Below are positions 1 through 12,930 of a DNA stretch of 64,000 nt, piece after piece. The stretch is from contig CM062197.1 in assembly GCA_031216445.1 (NCBI GenBank), positions 3,165,001 to 3,229,000 on the forward strand. The letters are read 5' to 3'. A program made the translations under genes and the position numbers. The notes under the pieces were generated by a model. That model had not been told where the DNA came from, did no database searches, and was given only the letters and a program-made list of their open reading frames with translations. The first letter of the stretch is position 1, and each line of letters begins with the position of its first letter. The DNA is from Lateolabrax maculatus (Eukaryota; Chordata; Actinopteri; Acropomatiformes; Lateolabracidae).

Positions 1-1800
1 GAAATAATACCTCTGAGGGTTAGAAGAGGCTTTAAACGTAAGAGTGACCTTTGCAAGCAAATAAACGATTTCACTGTGTTTGACGTTTCCAGTTTTTTTT
101 TTAAGCGTGAACAAGCATGTGCTGAACCTTGAGTGATTGCAGAGATTGATTTTTTGTAAAAAGAAACTGTCGCACAACTCGAGTAGCACAACCTTGAAAC
201 ATTGGGGACACAAATGTTTTGGATGACTGATATGTCATCTAAAACAGGTGTATATTTTAATACCCAAATGTAGTGTATGGTTTGTATGTACTGAATGTGC
301 ATGTGTGCATTGATTAAATGGGACGCGGTCAGCTGTGGTGGCCGAAATGGTCATATTCTGCATCTCTGCCCACATCCCCCTCAACCCATTCATTGCCATT
401 CACCACCTGTCCACCAGGTTCCCTTCAGACTTTTCCACCTTCCCTCATCTATTTTGCAGTAACCCTTTTACCTCCAGTCCTAGTCACATGACCTTCCCCA
501 CCCACCTGTTCACCTGTTCCCATTTTCCCTCATCAGTCCTGCAGTATTTAACCCATTTCCTCTCATTCCCCGCCAGATCATCGAAATTTCTGTGTGCCTT
601 TGTTTTCAAACCAGTAGAACCAGAATCAGGCTCTAACGCTCAACTTCAAATCATGGATAATACACATTCATTGACATTAAGGGAAGTGATGCTGTAGTTT
701 GATCCAAATGGTCGACTTTCATGATCCTAAAATGGTACAACTGCATAACAGCAAGAACATGGCAATCAGTGAAACATGAAGACCGCATTTTTCTTCCAAA
801 AACTTGTAGGATCAATAACAATCCAAAGACCAAAGGAAAAACGCAAGTACAATAATCATAAGCACACAAACAAACAAATGTACATGGATAAATAGTTTCC
901 ATTTAGAATTAAACAAATAATGAATAGTTGGTAACATGGATCGTCACATAATGACATAATGATCACACAAAGAAATGGCCAAAGCAATGTCAAAATGTGT
1001 TGCAACACAGGAAATTGTGACATAGCTTCACAAAGCTGTGGTTGGCTGTTGGCACTTGGCAATAGCCAACCACAACTCTAATATGATCTTACTTCTTGTA
1101 AAGAAAACTCATCAAGTTTACTAGAACAGTTTTTCCATTTACAAGAATAATTGTGATGTCACCATGTCAGATACTGAGAGATAAGAGAGATTATCCATAT
1201 TAACTACAGTTTGGAGTGGGGGGTCAAATAATTAATATTAATAATTATGAAATTTTAGGTCATTCTCTACTCAAAAATATGTTTTTCATATTGCTACTTA
1301 ACCTGGTTGTTTGAACAAGAAGTTTCTTTTCACATTTATCAGCCGAAGGTGGATAGTTTATCTGTGCTCACTCTAACTTAACTAAAAGTTTAACACATGT
1401 AGCTACTGTACAAGCATGTTTTTATGAAATCACAACTAGTCTGGAGGCTAGTCGTGATCCAGTCGTGATGTGGAAAAGTCTCCAGTGCACACATTTGCAT
1501 TTTCATAGAGGAGGAGGATTTTAATAGGAAGTTAATTGAACTTGTTTATGGAAAAATCATCTCAGATAAATTATAATCCGAACTAGGGTAGTTTTATATA
1601 ACTTCAGCATGTCTGGACAAGATTAGATTCGGCCAGTTAATCTAAATCTGAATAAACATTGGACAACCTACTTTTCTCTTTTTTTTTAATATCTCAACAC
1701 TGTCAATTTTAAAAAGTGTATGTCCCTATTTGTTATTGATAAACTGCTCTTAGGAAACAAGGAGCATGTCGATGTTTCTCATGTGAACTTTGACCTCACG
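1..1800. other. Non-genic left flank
   Basis: No convincing coding exon is seen. The open frame at 335-697 has no recognisable domain and no splice context. The stretch from about 380 to 640 is pyrimidine-rich and resembles a degenerate LTR-like or SINE-like fish repeat. An AATAAA near position 60, followed by a T/G-rich stretch, could be the poly(A) site of a gene to the left, but nothing else supports this. Confidence 0.4.
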
Positions 1801-2345
1801 GAGGGTTTCACTCATCCCCTGGCGTCGTCCTTCAACGTGATGACGCAGCGCACTTCTGCCACGTCACAGCACGTACACGACGGAAGACCGGTCCGGTTCG
1901 GTTCGGTTCGGCTCGGCCCGCCAACCTGCCGCCTCGGATCAAATATTCACGTTATTCTGTAGTAAAAAAAAAAAAAAATTAAATTTAAAAAAAAAGTTTT
2001 TACAAAACTGAAACCGGAATCTCTCTACTTCCGCTTCCGCTGTGAGGGCGGCGCGTGGCCGCAGCTGTTCCCGCCCTCCCTCCCTCCGCTGCTGCGCTGT
2101 TGTTTGTTGTGCCCCCCCCCCCGCCCCCCCCGGGCCTCACTCACAGTCGCGCGCCGTGGCTCGTGCTCCCGGCCCGTTGGCTCGCCGCGCGCATGCAGCA
2201 GAATGGCTCGAGCGGCCGCAGCGGCTCCCCGGAGGCCCGCGGCCGGGACCGGCCGCTGCCGCCGGCCTTCAGCCCGCTGCCCGCCGCCACCACGCGGGTC
2301 AGGCGCTTCATCCAGGAGCGGCGGACGCTGCCGCTTCCCAGAGTG
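1800..2345 (+). promoter_or_regulatory. kctd7: CpG-rich promoter and 5' UTR of kctd7
   Basis: This stretch is strikingly GC- and CpG-rich against an AT-rich background. It holds CRE-like and E-box-like cores (TGACGCAG, CACGTCAC, GCACGTAC), a short TTCGG-type tandem near 1890, an A-rich patch near 1965-1995 and a C-homopolymer near 2110-2130. It leads directly into the kctd7 start codon. No clear TATA box was seen, as expected for a CpG-island promoter. The transcription start cannot be placed from sequence alone. Confidence 0.65.
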
Positions 2346-3712
2346 ATGGTGGTGTTCTCGGCCGCGGGGGACACCGACAAACCGGGCGATGCCATGTCCG
2401 GCGCGGACTCAGCTGCGGAGGACGAGCTCCGACAGCCGGCCTCCCCGACGCCGAGCTTCACCCTGAGCAAGCCGCTCCGGTCCTCGCTGGCCGCCCCGGA
2501 GCAGGAGGTAGGCCGCTCACCGGGCTGCTGACGCCGGGGGACACACCTTCACCCGCCGCACGACCAGCTAACCAGCACCGAGACACACCGGGGCGATATT
2601 TCACCTCACACACAAGATGTTAGACTTCATTATCCACGGAAACATCAGATTTATTACTCCAATAAATCACAGCAGCGAAGAATTCAAAATAGAGAAAGTA
2701 CCTGTGAGGAGGAAGTAAAAGTACTGATATCACACTGTAAAATACTCCTGCGTTGAAAATTACACTTGAGTATAAGTTGCAGTGTTGCAGAAAATGTAGA
2801 AAATGTCCCCTGCGACTGTTTTATTATTATATATTCTATCATCAGATTATTATTATTACTCATTCATGTAAAAGCAGGATTTTACTGTTGTTGTTGGTTG
2901 AGGTGGAGCTCATTTTGATCTTTAAGTATTATTGTTCATTTAATCGATTGAAAAACTTCACCCTCACAGTGCTTGTTTTGTTTAACCAACAGTCCAAACC
3001 TCAACATTATTAAAATACATTAAACTTATTAAAGTAATTGCAAGGAAAAGCAGCAAATCCACACATTTGTGAAGCATGAAAAATGACTGAAACGATAATG
3101 AAAGTAGTTGCCAATTGATTAATTGATTGTTTCAGCTGTACTTTCTGTATTTTCACATGTTGCAAAGTAACTGAAGCTGTCAGTTAAATGTAGTGAAGTA
3201 AAAAGTACAACATTTCCCTCTGTGAGTCTGAAATGTAGTGGAGTAGAAGTAGAAAGCATTAAAAGAAAAGACTTTAGTCAAGTACAAGAACCTCAGATTT
3301 GGACGTGAGTAAATGTCAATTATTCCATCACAAATACACAGCCAGTAAAACTGAGTCCCTGTTCAATACATTATATTATTTTATTACACTGTGTGTGAAT
3401 GCTGTAAACGGCTATTTATACAGGGGTCAGTGGTTGGCTGAGCTGATAATTGGCTGGCAGTCGTGTCACATGACTCGTGTTATTGAGCGAGCGTCTGCCT
3501 CGTCTGGCCTGCTGATGGACGTTTGCATGGCCACAGCAGAATAATCCTCTTATTTCTGTGGTCGGACACAAACTTCCTCACACAGGCTTTTCACAGCTCT
3601 TTGAATAATCCAGTGAGGTATTAAATGAGCTTTTCTTTTTTAAAATTCATTTTGGTCTGATGAGCTGACTGGATGCAGATTACTAAACAACAACAACAAC
3701 TTAGACACCATT

Positions 3713-3756
<44 letters not shown>

Positions 3757-6700
3757 AAACACACACAGTATGGTTATGGTACAGTGCATCCTAGTGGTTA
3801 GATAGTTAATTGCCCTTCAAGTCTTATAATTTGTGTGCAGAGAGAATCCGGCACACCGTCAAACACTTGTCATACTGTAATAATGACCCTTCAGTCCTCA
3901 GAACATTATCAGGTAAAATTAATATAGACAAACAGCACCAGTACCGTTATGTGTGCACGCCTATCGTCTGGGAAAAAGCCACCAATCAGAGGGCGCCATC
4001 AGCACCCCCCTCCCATCCATTCAAATTAAGGTCAATTAGGTCTTACAATTGTAAACAAACAAGGTTAAAATTATCTGCTGTTGGTGGGTACATACTGTAC
4101 CATCCAATATAACAATTCAGTATCCAGATGAGAAACAGATCGGTGCTTATCATTCAACCCAACATTTCAAGAACATCCAAACTAACAGAAGTTAATGGTA
4201 TTATGAAAATCTTTTAATTACTATTATGAGTTTTAAATCTGTGAAACAGGCAGACGTTACATAACAAATGTAAAATGCGACTGACAGTGCTGAACAGGCA
4301 GTAACAGAATAATATGAACAGTAGCTGGTATGGACATAATACCAGGGCTTCCGGTTATAGTTATGAAAACTGTATAAATACAGACTAATTGATATATTTA
4401 ACCACCACAGCTGTGCTGTTCTGCTGCACATTTGAAAAGCTTCATTTAAGTCTTTGAAGTCCATTAAACATAAATCAGTCCTCTTTGTATGCAAAAAATA
4501 ATTTCTTCATATCCTAAAACAAACAAACTAACAAACAGATAATTAAAAAGACAAAGAGGCATAGAGGATGTTTAATTGTGTGGTGTGGTTGCGTATCTTC
4601 CTGGAGTGAGATTGTCCGTCCTCACAGCAAACCTTTCAATACAACAATAACCAGACAATCTGAGTAATATTTGTTGAACAGACTCAATAATTAAGAACAG
4701 TTGACAGGTATTTGTTTATAGTAAAATAAGCACTATTTCAAATCTTGTGACTATCAAAATAAGAAACTTTTAAGTGGTAAATGTTTGTGTTATGTGTCTT
4801 TTTTTGGTATCCATTCAATACTTGTTTACCAGTTTTATTTCCATTCTCCTTTTACAGTTTCCAGAGGTCATCTCCCTGAACGTTGGCGGCATGTACTTCA
4901 CCACTCGCCTGTCCACGCTGCGGCGATTCGAGGACACCATGTTGGCCGCCATGTTCAGCGGGCGCCATTACATCCCACGTGACGCCGAGGGACGGTACTT
5001 CATCGACCGGGATGGAACATATTTTGGGTGAGTGAGCAAAACAAACAACAAAAGAAGACAACATCATTATTGTCACAGTGATTTAATGTGGTTGTTATTT
5101 AGACTATTTGTAGGAGTGAGAGTGAGAAAGTGTGTAAATGGCAACTGGGGGATTTTTAAAAGAAAATCTCACACTCTGCAATCTGTAAAAGCTGCTTATG
5201 GCAACTCATTATATTCTGACAGGTATCCACGAGTCAGGTATTCTATGAAACAAATTGGTCTCTGGCTTCTGCTAGTGCTGTTAACTGATTTAAATATCTA
5301 TTTCTGTGCTGCTGCGCTTCTCTTACTCGTTGCTTATCGGCTGACACGTATGCCAAAGCGGATAAAATTGGACGATACGGTCTATTGGCGGTGACACACG
5401 GCGGAGGTGTGGAAACTAACTGAAAAGCTGCCGCTAATTAAAAATAATGAGCTGTGTAGGTTGTCCCTGTATCGTGAACCCAATCAGAGTTTAACAGAAT
5501 TTTACTGAGATCCGTTAAAAAAAAAAATAATATATTGCCGCTGAGATCCATGAGTCTCCTGACAAAACAAATCATATTTAACTTAGAGGACAGTTGTTGA
5601 AATTAATGCAAAACAACAAACATTAAGCCTACAGCACAAAACAATTAACATAAACTACAGCAAATTGACAAGAATTGCATACGAATTACATGCAATCAAT
5701 GTTGAGGAGGCAGAACGAACAGATAAAATTAGTGTGAGGCTGCACGGTGGTGCTCTGAGCTACATGCTGATGTTTACAGTAAAACCATGTTCACCATCTT
5801 GGTTTAGCATGTTAACATGCTTTCATTAGTGCTTAACACAAAGTACAGCAAAGGCTGATGGGAATGTCAATAGTTTTGCAGGTATTTGGTGATAAATCAG
5901 AGTATTTTGACCTGATGATGGCGCTAGAGGAAGAGTCAGATCACCAAAGTCAGCAGGCTTCATCCTCTGGGGACCATAACGTCCGTACAAAGAGAGACTT
6001 CAGAGGACCGACATGCACATCCCTATAAAAGCAAAAGGAAATAGCTTTAAATATGAATGTGATAACAAGCGGAGTCTGGATGAAGGATTTATGTAAGACG
6101 TGGGTTGGGGTGGGGTCAGTTCTGTATGAAGAACTGTCAGAATGAGAGAGGGAAGATATGTAACTCTATAAAGTATTAAAAAGAAGAGAACTGTGGAAGG
6201 GGGCTGATCCGCTGCAGGTGCACTCAGGAACCTTTTCCTTTGGGACATTACTACTGGTGTTTTTAGCCAACTCCGTGTTTTTGATTCTCTTGTCTCGCTG
6301 GAAAATAAATCGTCCTCCGAGTTGCTGTTACTGTGTTCACTGCAGCAGCATTTCCTCCAGGAGTTCCCCGTATTGTTCTGCATTCATTTCATCCTCCGTG
6401 TCCACAAACCCTCCAGGTTCTGCTGCAGAGAAGCAGAATCAACTTTATTGGCCAAGTATGTGGATACGTAAAAGGATTGTCTCACAATATTTACACACAG
6501 TGCTGAGAACAAAATGTGCCGGAGCATTCAAATACATATACACAGCTAAATAAAAGTGTATGATAGTGCAAAGAACGGCCACTCTATAGAAGGAGGAAGG
6601 AGTTTCACTGTAAATGCAATTTTATATTGACCTAATACAAATGATGACGTAAGTATTTGTCTGGAAAAAAGGCTTCCATCATATTAAATATCTGACAAAT

Positions 6701-8741
6701 CAAGAGTCTTAACTACACTGATATAAAAATCCTATTGAGTATTTTATGCACAATGAAAGAAATACAAATGGTTCAAACTTAATAATTCTTGAAGGCAGTT
6801 TTTTTTTCTCACTCACTGTAGAAATTAAACAATTAGATGCTGCCAGCTCAGCAGATGTAAGTTAATGATTCTGTTTTTAATTGTTAATTAAACGGAAAGC
6901 TTTTGGTCTGCTGGTCAGACAAAACAAGCAATTTTCAGGCGTCATCTTTAAGAAATTGTGATGGAAATTTCTTTGTGCATTAATGGAGAATATAATGGGC
7001 AGATGGGGCGATAATGAAAATAAGTAAAAGACAATCATTTGTATGTGTGTGAGAAATAATGAATGGCACATAAGATTGAAGTTAGAGATTCACCATCTAA
7101 ATTTCTTTTAGTATTCTGTGTTGCATTAGTTTCTTACCTGCTTCTTTCCTCCATCATACCAAAGGTCTGTTAATATTATCTGGTTACTGATCAGAATGGA
7201 GAATTATCAGTGGCCATGTTACTAATAAACTTATTATATGTTTCCTATTTATTCTTATTAATTCCATTTAAACTCTACTGCCATCAACTGTTTTTATCAC
7301 CTGTATTTTAAACAGAGCCAGATGAGTTTAAAGTATAATTCATCAGGTAGGAATACGGTTTCGTGTGGATTTGTTCTAGTGATACTGTTTCCATCCAAAG
7401 GGACATCCTGAACTTCCTCCGGGAAGGCGAGCTTCCTCACAGGGACCGAGTGCGAGCGGTGCACAGGGAGGCTCAGTACTACTCCATCGGCCCGCTGCTG
7501 GACAGCCTGGAGGACACTCAGCCGCTCACAGGGGAGAAGGTTCGCCAGTCTTTCCTCGATCTGCTGCCCTACTACAAAGGTAACTGGAGTCTCGTCTCCC
7601 TCGCGCGCTGAAATGTGCATCGTTTGGTGCCATTTAAAGTATGCCGAGTTAGTTGTTTGAGTTACTGTTTGCAGTGAACCCATGAATGTACAGACAACTG
7701 CCAGGGGATTACTTTGATACTGAAGGAAACTTTAAAAATGTTAAACTTTAAAAAGTTTGGAGCTGTAAGGAGTTTAAGCACATTTATGGATGTTTATTCG
7801 GTATGGTATCCGTGGAAGATGTGAGGGATCTATGTAAGGAGGAGCGTTTGATATCATTTAGATCCCATGTTGGGCTTCTTAGTAAATTATACGATGGACA
7901 AAGATCGGTGAATCAGCACAAAACTGTCTATTGTACGACAGCATTTTATCAAACAACAGCATTTGGAGCCAAAGGTGAAATAGCTCAGACACAAAGATTA
8001 AATTGAGTTCCTGTTCTTGTTCTTGTTTGCTCTCAAGGCAGAAGCAGAGTTGAGTGGCAGCTTAATTAATGTTCACAGCCTGTTTAATCTCACACTGACG
8101 GTGTGAACACGAGAGCTGCATACGGTAAACACAGAGCTGGGTGGGTGTCGGTACAGTACACTGGGGACACACTCTTCGGTTTAGGAGTTGTTTTACATAT
8201 TTTTACATATTATACACAAGATTAGGTAGGTTTTATGTATAGACTTCAACATGAGTTAATTAAGTCACGGTTTTATTTACACACAACAAAGCACAGCTGC
8301 TAAAAAACATGAATAAGCCTATATTTTAAAACGGTAATATAAATGTAACATGTTTTCATTTCAGACAATCTGGAGCGTATTGTGGAGATTGCCAAACTGA
8401 GGGCCATGCAGAAAAAGGCCCGGTTTGCCAAGTTGAAGATCTGCGTCTACAAGGAGGAGATGCCCATCACGCCATACGAGCGCCCTCTTTTTAACTCTCT
8501 GCGCTTCGAGCGCTCGGACAGCGAGGCCAAGCTCTTTGAGCACCACTGCGAGGTGGACGTTTCCTTTGGACCCTGGGAGGCGGTGGCGGACGTTTACGAC
8601 CTGCTGCACTGCATCGTCAGCGACCTGGCCGAGCGCGGCATCACCGCCGAGCAGCAGTGCATTGGTGTGTGTGACAAGCACCTTATCAACCATTACTACT
8701 GCAAGAGGCCCATCTACGAGTTTAAGATCACATGGTGGTGA
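2346..8741 (+). CDS. kctd7: KCTD7, BTB/POZ-domain protein
   Basis: Four coding exons: 2346-2507, 4858-5027, 7401-7579 and 8365-8741. They join in frame to 295 residues (human is about 289). Exon 1 encodes a variable acidic N-terminus that begins MVVFS, like human MVVVTG. Exons 2-3 encode the BTB fold (about residues 55-155), with FPEVISLNVGG, MLAAMFSGRHYIP, RYFIDRDGT and EAQYYSIGPLL. Exon 4 carries the C-terminal region that ends KITWW, as in the human protein. KCTD7 is a cytosolic, soluble KCTD family member linked to CUL3 and to neuronal potassium conductance, and loss causes progressive myoclonic epilepsy in humans. The start at 2346 was chosen by similarity to human. An in-frame ATG at 2193 could add 51 residues. 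Introns 2-3 hold repeats but no disrupting lesions. Confidence 0.95.
2710..3300 (+). repeat. Interspersed repeat, GTAAAAGTACT family, near full length
   Basis: Begins with a GTAAAAGTACT/ACACTGTAAAATACT motif and ends with TAGTCAAGTACAAGAACCTCAG. The middle has the AAGCAGGATTTTACTGTTG and GTGGAGCTCATTTTGATC blocks shared with the copies at 32305 and, inverted, 13675-14110. It is a non-coding, non-autonomous repeat that is very common in teleosts and sits in kctd7 intron 1. Confidence 0.7.
3301..4857. other. kctd7 intron 1, remainder
   Basis: Intronic and AT-rich. It contains a TG dinucleotide microsatellite at about 3714-3754. The open frames at 3299-3544, 3810-4112 and 4201-4494 lack homology or flanking splice logic. 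No other feature is seen. Confidence 0.6.
3714..3754 (+). repeat. (TG)n microsatellite
   Basis: About 40 bases of uninterrupted TG dinucleotide repeat in kctd7 intron 1. Confidence 0.95.
5745..5995 (+). repeat. Interspersed repeat, 'GATGATGGCGCTAGAGGAA' family
   Basis: Contains CATGTTAACATGC, AGTACAGCAAAGGCTGATGGG, GCAGGTATTTGGTGATAAA, a GATGGCGCTAGAGGAA core and CATCCTCTGGGGACC. The same ordered blocks recur at 20990-21420 (inverted), 22440-22600 (partial) and 36728-37110 (inverted), so this is a multicopy element. I recognise it as a frequent teleost non-coding repeat. Confidence 0.75.
6430..6560 (+). mobile_element. LINE 3'-tail-like fragment
   Basis: Has the motif AGAATCAACTTTATTGGCCAA followed by an AT-rich tract, typical of the untranslated tail of teleost LINE copies. 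A related start (AATCAGAATAAGATTTATAGCC) occurs at about 55508. It is non-coding and lies in kctd7 intron 2. Confidence 0.5.
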
Positions 8742-11700
8742 AGCTGGAGGGAGACAGACATGGCTGATGGGACCAAAAAGCAAAAAGGATGAATGCGCCA
8801 TTTTTACTATAACTCGGCCGATATTGGTTTTTGTATTGAAGTTGCCAATATTTTGTGCTGATGTCTTAAAATGTGACCCTTTAAATCATGCTCCAACACA
8901 TTAGTATTGTGTTTCCCCAAAATATTTTTAATTTTCTTTCTTGCCTAAACACTTTGAAGCAAACAAGTTAAATACAAACACTAGTGCTACCTTAATGAGT
9001 AACGTAACAAAGCCTGTTTCTGCTGACTTCCTGTGGTTTAAATTCTCACCTTGATGCAGTGATGCACAGGTGTACTCCAGGACCTCGTGACATCATGGTT
9101 AGGTGTGGTTACGTGTGCAACAAAGCACATTTGAGACCACCACCATGAGTCGTGAAGAAGAGGTGAAACAGGCCTAAAACTTTCAACCACCGAGGGCAGA
9201 GAAACACTGCTGCCACTATATAAAGATCTACACTTAAATGATGACAGTTAGGGCGCATATCAGCCGTATTTTCATTTTTTCGCTTTGTCTCCGTTTGACG
9301 TGTTTAGTCACAGACGGGTTTTGGCAGCGTTCAGAGCCCAGTAAACAGTCACTGTAGTTGCGTGCAAGTGGAAGAAAAAACACAAAGTGAAAGCGCCTCA
9401 AGTCGCAGCCATGTGTGTAAAACGCGAGTGAAAGGCGAGGTATTTGGCAGCTTCTGCACTCAGCTGTGTAGATTAAAACTGTCTCATTTTGTGAAACGGA
9501 CGATTAGAAAACATGACTGAAACATGCTGGTGTAGACGACCTGTTGTGACGGAACCGATTCGCTTCAGTTTTAATCAGTGCAGCTGGCTACACAGGCCAA
9601 ACAGCCGCCACTGTCGCCATAAATAACAGAAAAAGAATTAAAGTAAATGCTTTAATGTAGTTTTAACAACAGCACAAGTAAAGAAGAGTCATGAAGTTGG
9701 TGAATTGACTAATGTCCGTTGTACAGTAGCATCTGTATACTGTTTACGAAGTATGGCTAAACAATTAATTCAAACAACAGTGCATATTTTGCTTATGCAC
9801 GCAACTTTTCATTTGACCCCAAGTGTCCTTTTTAGGCTTCAGATCTATTTTCTTCCTACGGTGGCTGTGTTGTTGGACTGTGAGCGCTGCTGTGTGGACG
9901 AGGGATTGACGCTGCTGCTGACATGTCGCTCTCGCTCGATCAGTTTATCAGTTAACTGTAGCTTTGCCCAAACCTGGATTGAAGTGTGAATGGGTTCAGA
10001 ACGTCTCCGCACATTTCCAGAACTAACATTCACAGAAACAACCTTGTAGTAAATATTGAATATTGTAGGTATGTAAACTGAAGTAAAATGTATTTTTTAG
10101 GACTTTAAGTTTTGTTTCATGATTCAGAATAACTGAGCCTGTTCCTTTTGGATACACAGAGTATATTTTAATTATCGGACCTCCTGAGGAGTGTGTTTTT
10201 AAAGATTTGAGAAAGCTTGGGTGGTATCCATTTTGTTTTCACATTTTTCTCACTTAGCATCACCAGGTAACTCTGTTGCAGGGGATTGACGGTAGCCACA
10301 CTTGTTGCACACTAATGCAAAGAGAATCTTCTTTTAAATCAAACTTCAATTATTATTTATTTAATGTCAACTTCCGTTCCACCTTGTTCAACATTACGAC
10401 ACTGAAGCCGCGATGTAGAGTCAAAGCTAAGTTAAATGTTATTTCCTATTGTACTTGATAAAAGTCTGAGCACCTTGTGATTGTAACCAATATATATATA
10501 TATTTTGTTTTACCTCAAGTGAAAGTATCAAACAAGTCCTATAGAAAGCCACAGCGCTGGCATCACTTCATTTATCTTCAATAAGAAAGCCAACATGCTT
10601 ATTTTGTTGATGTACTTTTACCAGATAATGCAGGACAGATGCTTCATTCTTCCTTTGGAGCACTATTAATGTTGAGTTACATGTTTATGTTTGCTCTGTT
10701 TTGAATGTTTTTATATTGTTATTTATCTATTTATGTTAGCTTCTAGGAAGCTATAGTTCTATATTTGGGTTTAGTTTGTAGTGAAGAAGAGATGTGTCCT
10801 TTTTATTATTTATGGTAAAATTAAAAATAACTTAAATGCTTTCACAGTGTGTCCCTCTTATTTACAAAATCCTCTTGATTTCCACCAGTTTAGCACTAAA
10901 AAGGCTGTGTACTGGTCTCGGGAACTGCATTGTGGGTAATGTAGGCACCAGATTTTGACAGAAGACTGTCTAGTTCTGCTGCATCGATTTTGATCCTTTT
11001 TTCTTTTTCTTTTAACTTTTATTGGTGGATAAAGGATTGATGAGTCCCGAACATTTAACCTCTTGGTCGCCAGATCTGCTGAGTCCCCAAAATATCTTCA
11101 ACTCCACACCTGCAGTCCAGAGAAGTGTCATTTCTACCCGACATTTCACCTGTTCACGCTGCCTTATTGTGAGTCCTTTTCTGTCTCATTTACAGCTTCC
11201 TGACAGTAAACACGATGCTAGAAGACCCACTGAAGCTCAGCAGAGACGGCTTGAAAGAAGTGAGATTACATGAACTCAGATGAACTTTGCTTGTTTCATA
11301 AAGAAGCTGAGCAGAGGATGCCATCTTATACTGAAGGAAATAGGCGTCTACAGGCACTTCTACTCAGCAGCAGCACTCAATGCCAACATGCTGACAGTGA
11401 TAATGCTAGACTATTAGTCCAGTAAAAAAAAGAAATTGTGACATATATGTAATTTGTTCTCTTGAGCCCAATGAGTCTTAGATAAATAAAGCTCCAGTAA
11501 CATATTAAAAGGTCAAGGCAATAATTAGACATCAGTTATTGGCTGGAACTTCCCACCGGTGTGGACGGGGGATCAGCACCATGGAGAGCTCCTGACAGAA
11601 GATGGAGGTGAAAATAACAATAAATACAAAGTAAACATCTTATTTTCTTCTGACTTTATGTGTGACCGGTGTGTAGGAAGGTATTGTAGGTGGAGACCCT

Positions 11701-12050
11701 TCCCTTTGCCACAAACTGAGCTTACATGTGATGCAGATGGCAAAATATGGAAATGATTATTGGAAATAAGACATTTATCATAGCAAATAGTTGAACTCCA
11801 GTGGAGAAAACGTGATGAAGTTCCTTTTTATTCCTCAGGCAGCTCGATGAAGCAGATGATCAGTTTTTAACTCTTAATAAATAACTGAGGACGTTTTAAT
11901 CCAAACTTAATTCAAACTCATTAATATTTAATGTAATAAAGAAATATTTCAAAGGGCTTTAAGGGTATTCTCCCAGCACAATAGACACTGAATATTGATG
12001 TAGTAATAGGCTATATTATCTTTAATATGCAGTGTGTAAGTAGACATTGT
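8742..12050. other. kctd7 3' UTR and downstream intergenic DNA
   Basis: The 3' UTR of kctd7 must begin here. An ATTAAA-type signal near 10818 with GT-rich sequence just after it, and AATAAA near 11486, are candidate poly(A) sites. Neither can be proven from sequence. No coding exon with recognisable homology was found. Open frames at 9705-9989 and 11022-11273 look random. Confidence 0.45.
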
Positions 12051-12087
12051 ATTCACTCTTATCACTACTCATTTCTCCTCCTCCCTC

Positions 12088-12090
<3 letters not shown>

Positions 12091-12120
<30 letters not shown>

Positions 12121-12309
12121 CCTCTCTCTCTCTCCTTCTCTGTCTCTCTGTCTCTCTCCCTCCCTCTCTCTCTCCTTCTCTCTCTCTCCCTCTCTCTCTC
12201 TTCCTCTCTGTCTCTCTCCCTCCCTCTCTCTCTCCTTCTCTCTCTCTCCCTCTCTCTCTCTCTCCTTCTCTCTCTCTCCCTCTCTCTCTCTCCCTCTCTG
12301 TCTCTCTCC

Positions 12310-12348
<39 letters not shown>

Positions 12349-12350
12349 TC

Positions 12351-12381
<31 letters not shown>

Positions 12382-12410
12382 CCCTCCTCTCTCTCTCCTT
12401 CTCTCTCTCT

Positions 12411-12460
<50 letters not shown>

Positions 12461-12549
12461 TCCCTCTCTCTCTCCTTCTCTCTCTCTCCCTCTCTCTCTC
12501 TCTCCTTCTCTCTCTCTCCCTCTCTCTCTCTCCCTCTCTGTCTCTCTCC

Positions 12550-12588
<39 letters not shown>

Positions 12589-12590
12589 TC

Positions 12591-12621
<31 letters not shown>

Positions 12622-12663
12622 CCCTCCTCTCTCTCTCCTTCTCTCTCTCTCCCCCCCCCTCTC

Positions 12664-12699
<36 letters not shown>

Positions 12700-12726
12700 C
12701 CTCTCCCTCTCTCTCTCTCTCTCTCA
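12091..12726 (+). repeat. Large (CT)n/(CCCTCTCT)n polypyrimidine microsatellite with a 240-base higher-order duplication
   Basis: About 636 bases made almost only of C and T on + (GA on -), with two runs of 9-10 C at about 12410 and 12650. Its interruptions are not random. The segment at roughly 12218-12419 recurs at 12458-12659 at an exact 240-base spacing, with the CCTT, CTGT and C-run interruptions in the same places. This points to a segmental tandem duplication within the microsatellite. The long Ser/Leu-rich and Arg/Glu-rich open frames here are repeat artefacts. Confidence 0.95.
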
Positions 12727-12930
12727 GTGTTGCGTCTATGTCTCTCTCCCATCTGAGGGGTGGAGGCTGACGGCCGAAGCCTTTTTCTGTGGAGAGGGAT
12801 GGAGGAAAGAAGGAATTAGCGGCTCTCCTTCAGTCTTTTTTCTGATAATCACAACCTCCGGCCTCAGCGGAGCATCTGAATGGGAAGCAGACGTCCTGCA
12901 ATGATCCGGGGAGTGAACGCTGATCACCAG
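12722..12930 (+). other. Candidate untranslated first exon / promoter-proximal segment of kcnj6
   Basis: A non-repetitive, GC-richer block directly after the TC tract ends in a good donor (GATCACCAG followed by GTATGCACC, donor at 12931). It is the best donor-bearing candidate I see upstream of the kcnj6 acceptor at 19804. If the two are joined, the ATG at 12880 (with a second in-frame ATG at 12901) opens a short upstream frame that stops at TGA 19808-19810, before the main ATG at 19828. This is inference only. An alternative is a non-genic CpG-rich block. Confidence 0.3.

Noticed and set aside
335..697. 120-residue open frame on +
   Set aside because: Pro/Ser/His/Phe-rich translation of a pyrimidine-rich repeat-like tract. 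It has no recognisable homology and no exon boundaries.
2042..2623. 193-residue Ala/Arg/Pro-rich frame overlapping kctd7 exon 1
   Set aside because: An out-of-frame reading of the CpG island. The kctd7 frame matches human at the N-terminus and splices correctly, and this one does not.
8361..8801. 146-residue frame antisense to kctd7 exon 4
   Set aside because: Mirror of a GC-rich conserved coding exon. No independent support.
12027..12904. Long Ser/Leu/Pro-rich frames on + (247 and 285 residues) and an Arg/Glu-rich frame on - (227 residues)
   Set aside because: They are translations of the TC/GA microsatellite. Any frame of such a tract lacks stops. There is no domain, splice logic or start context.
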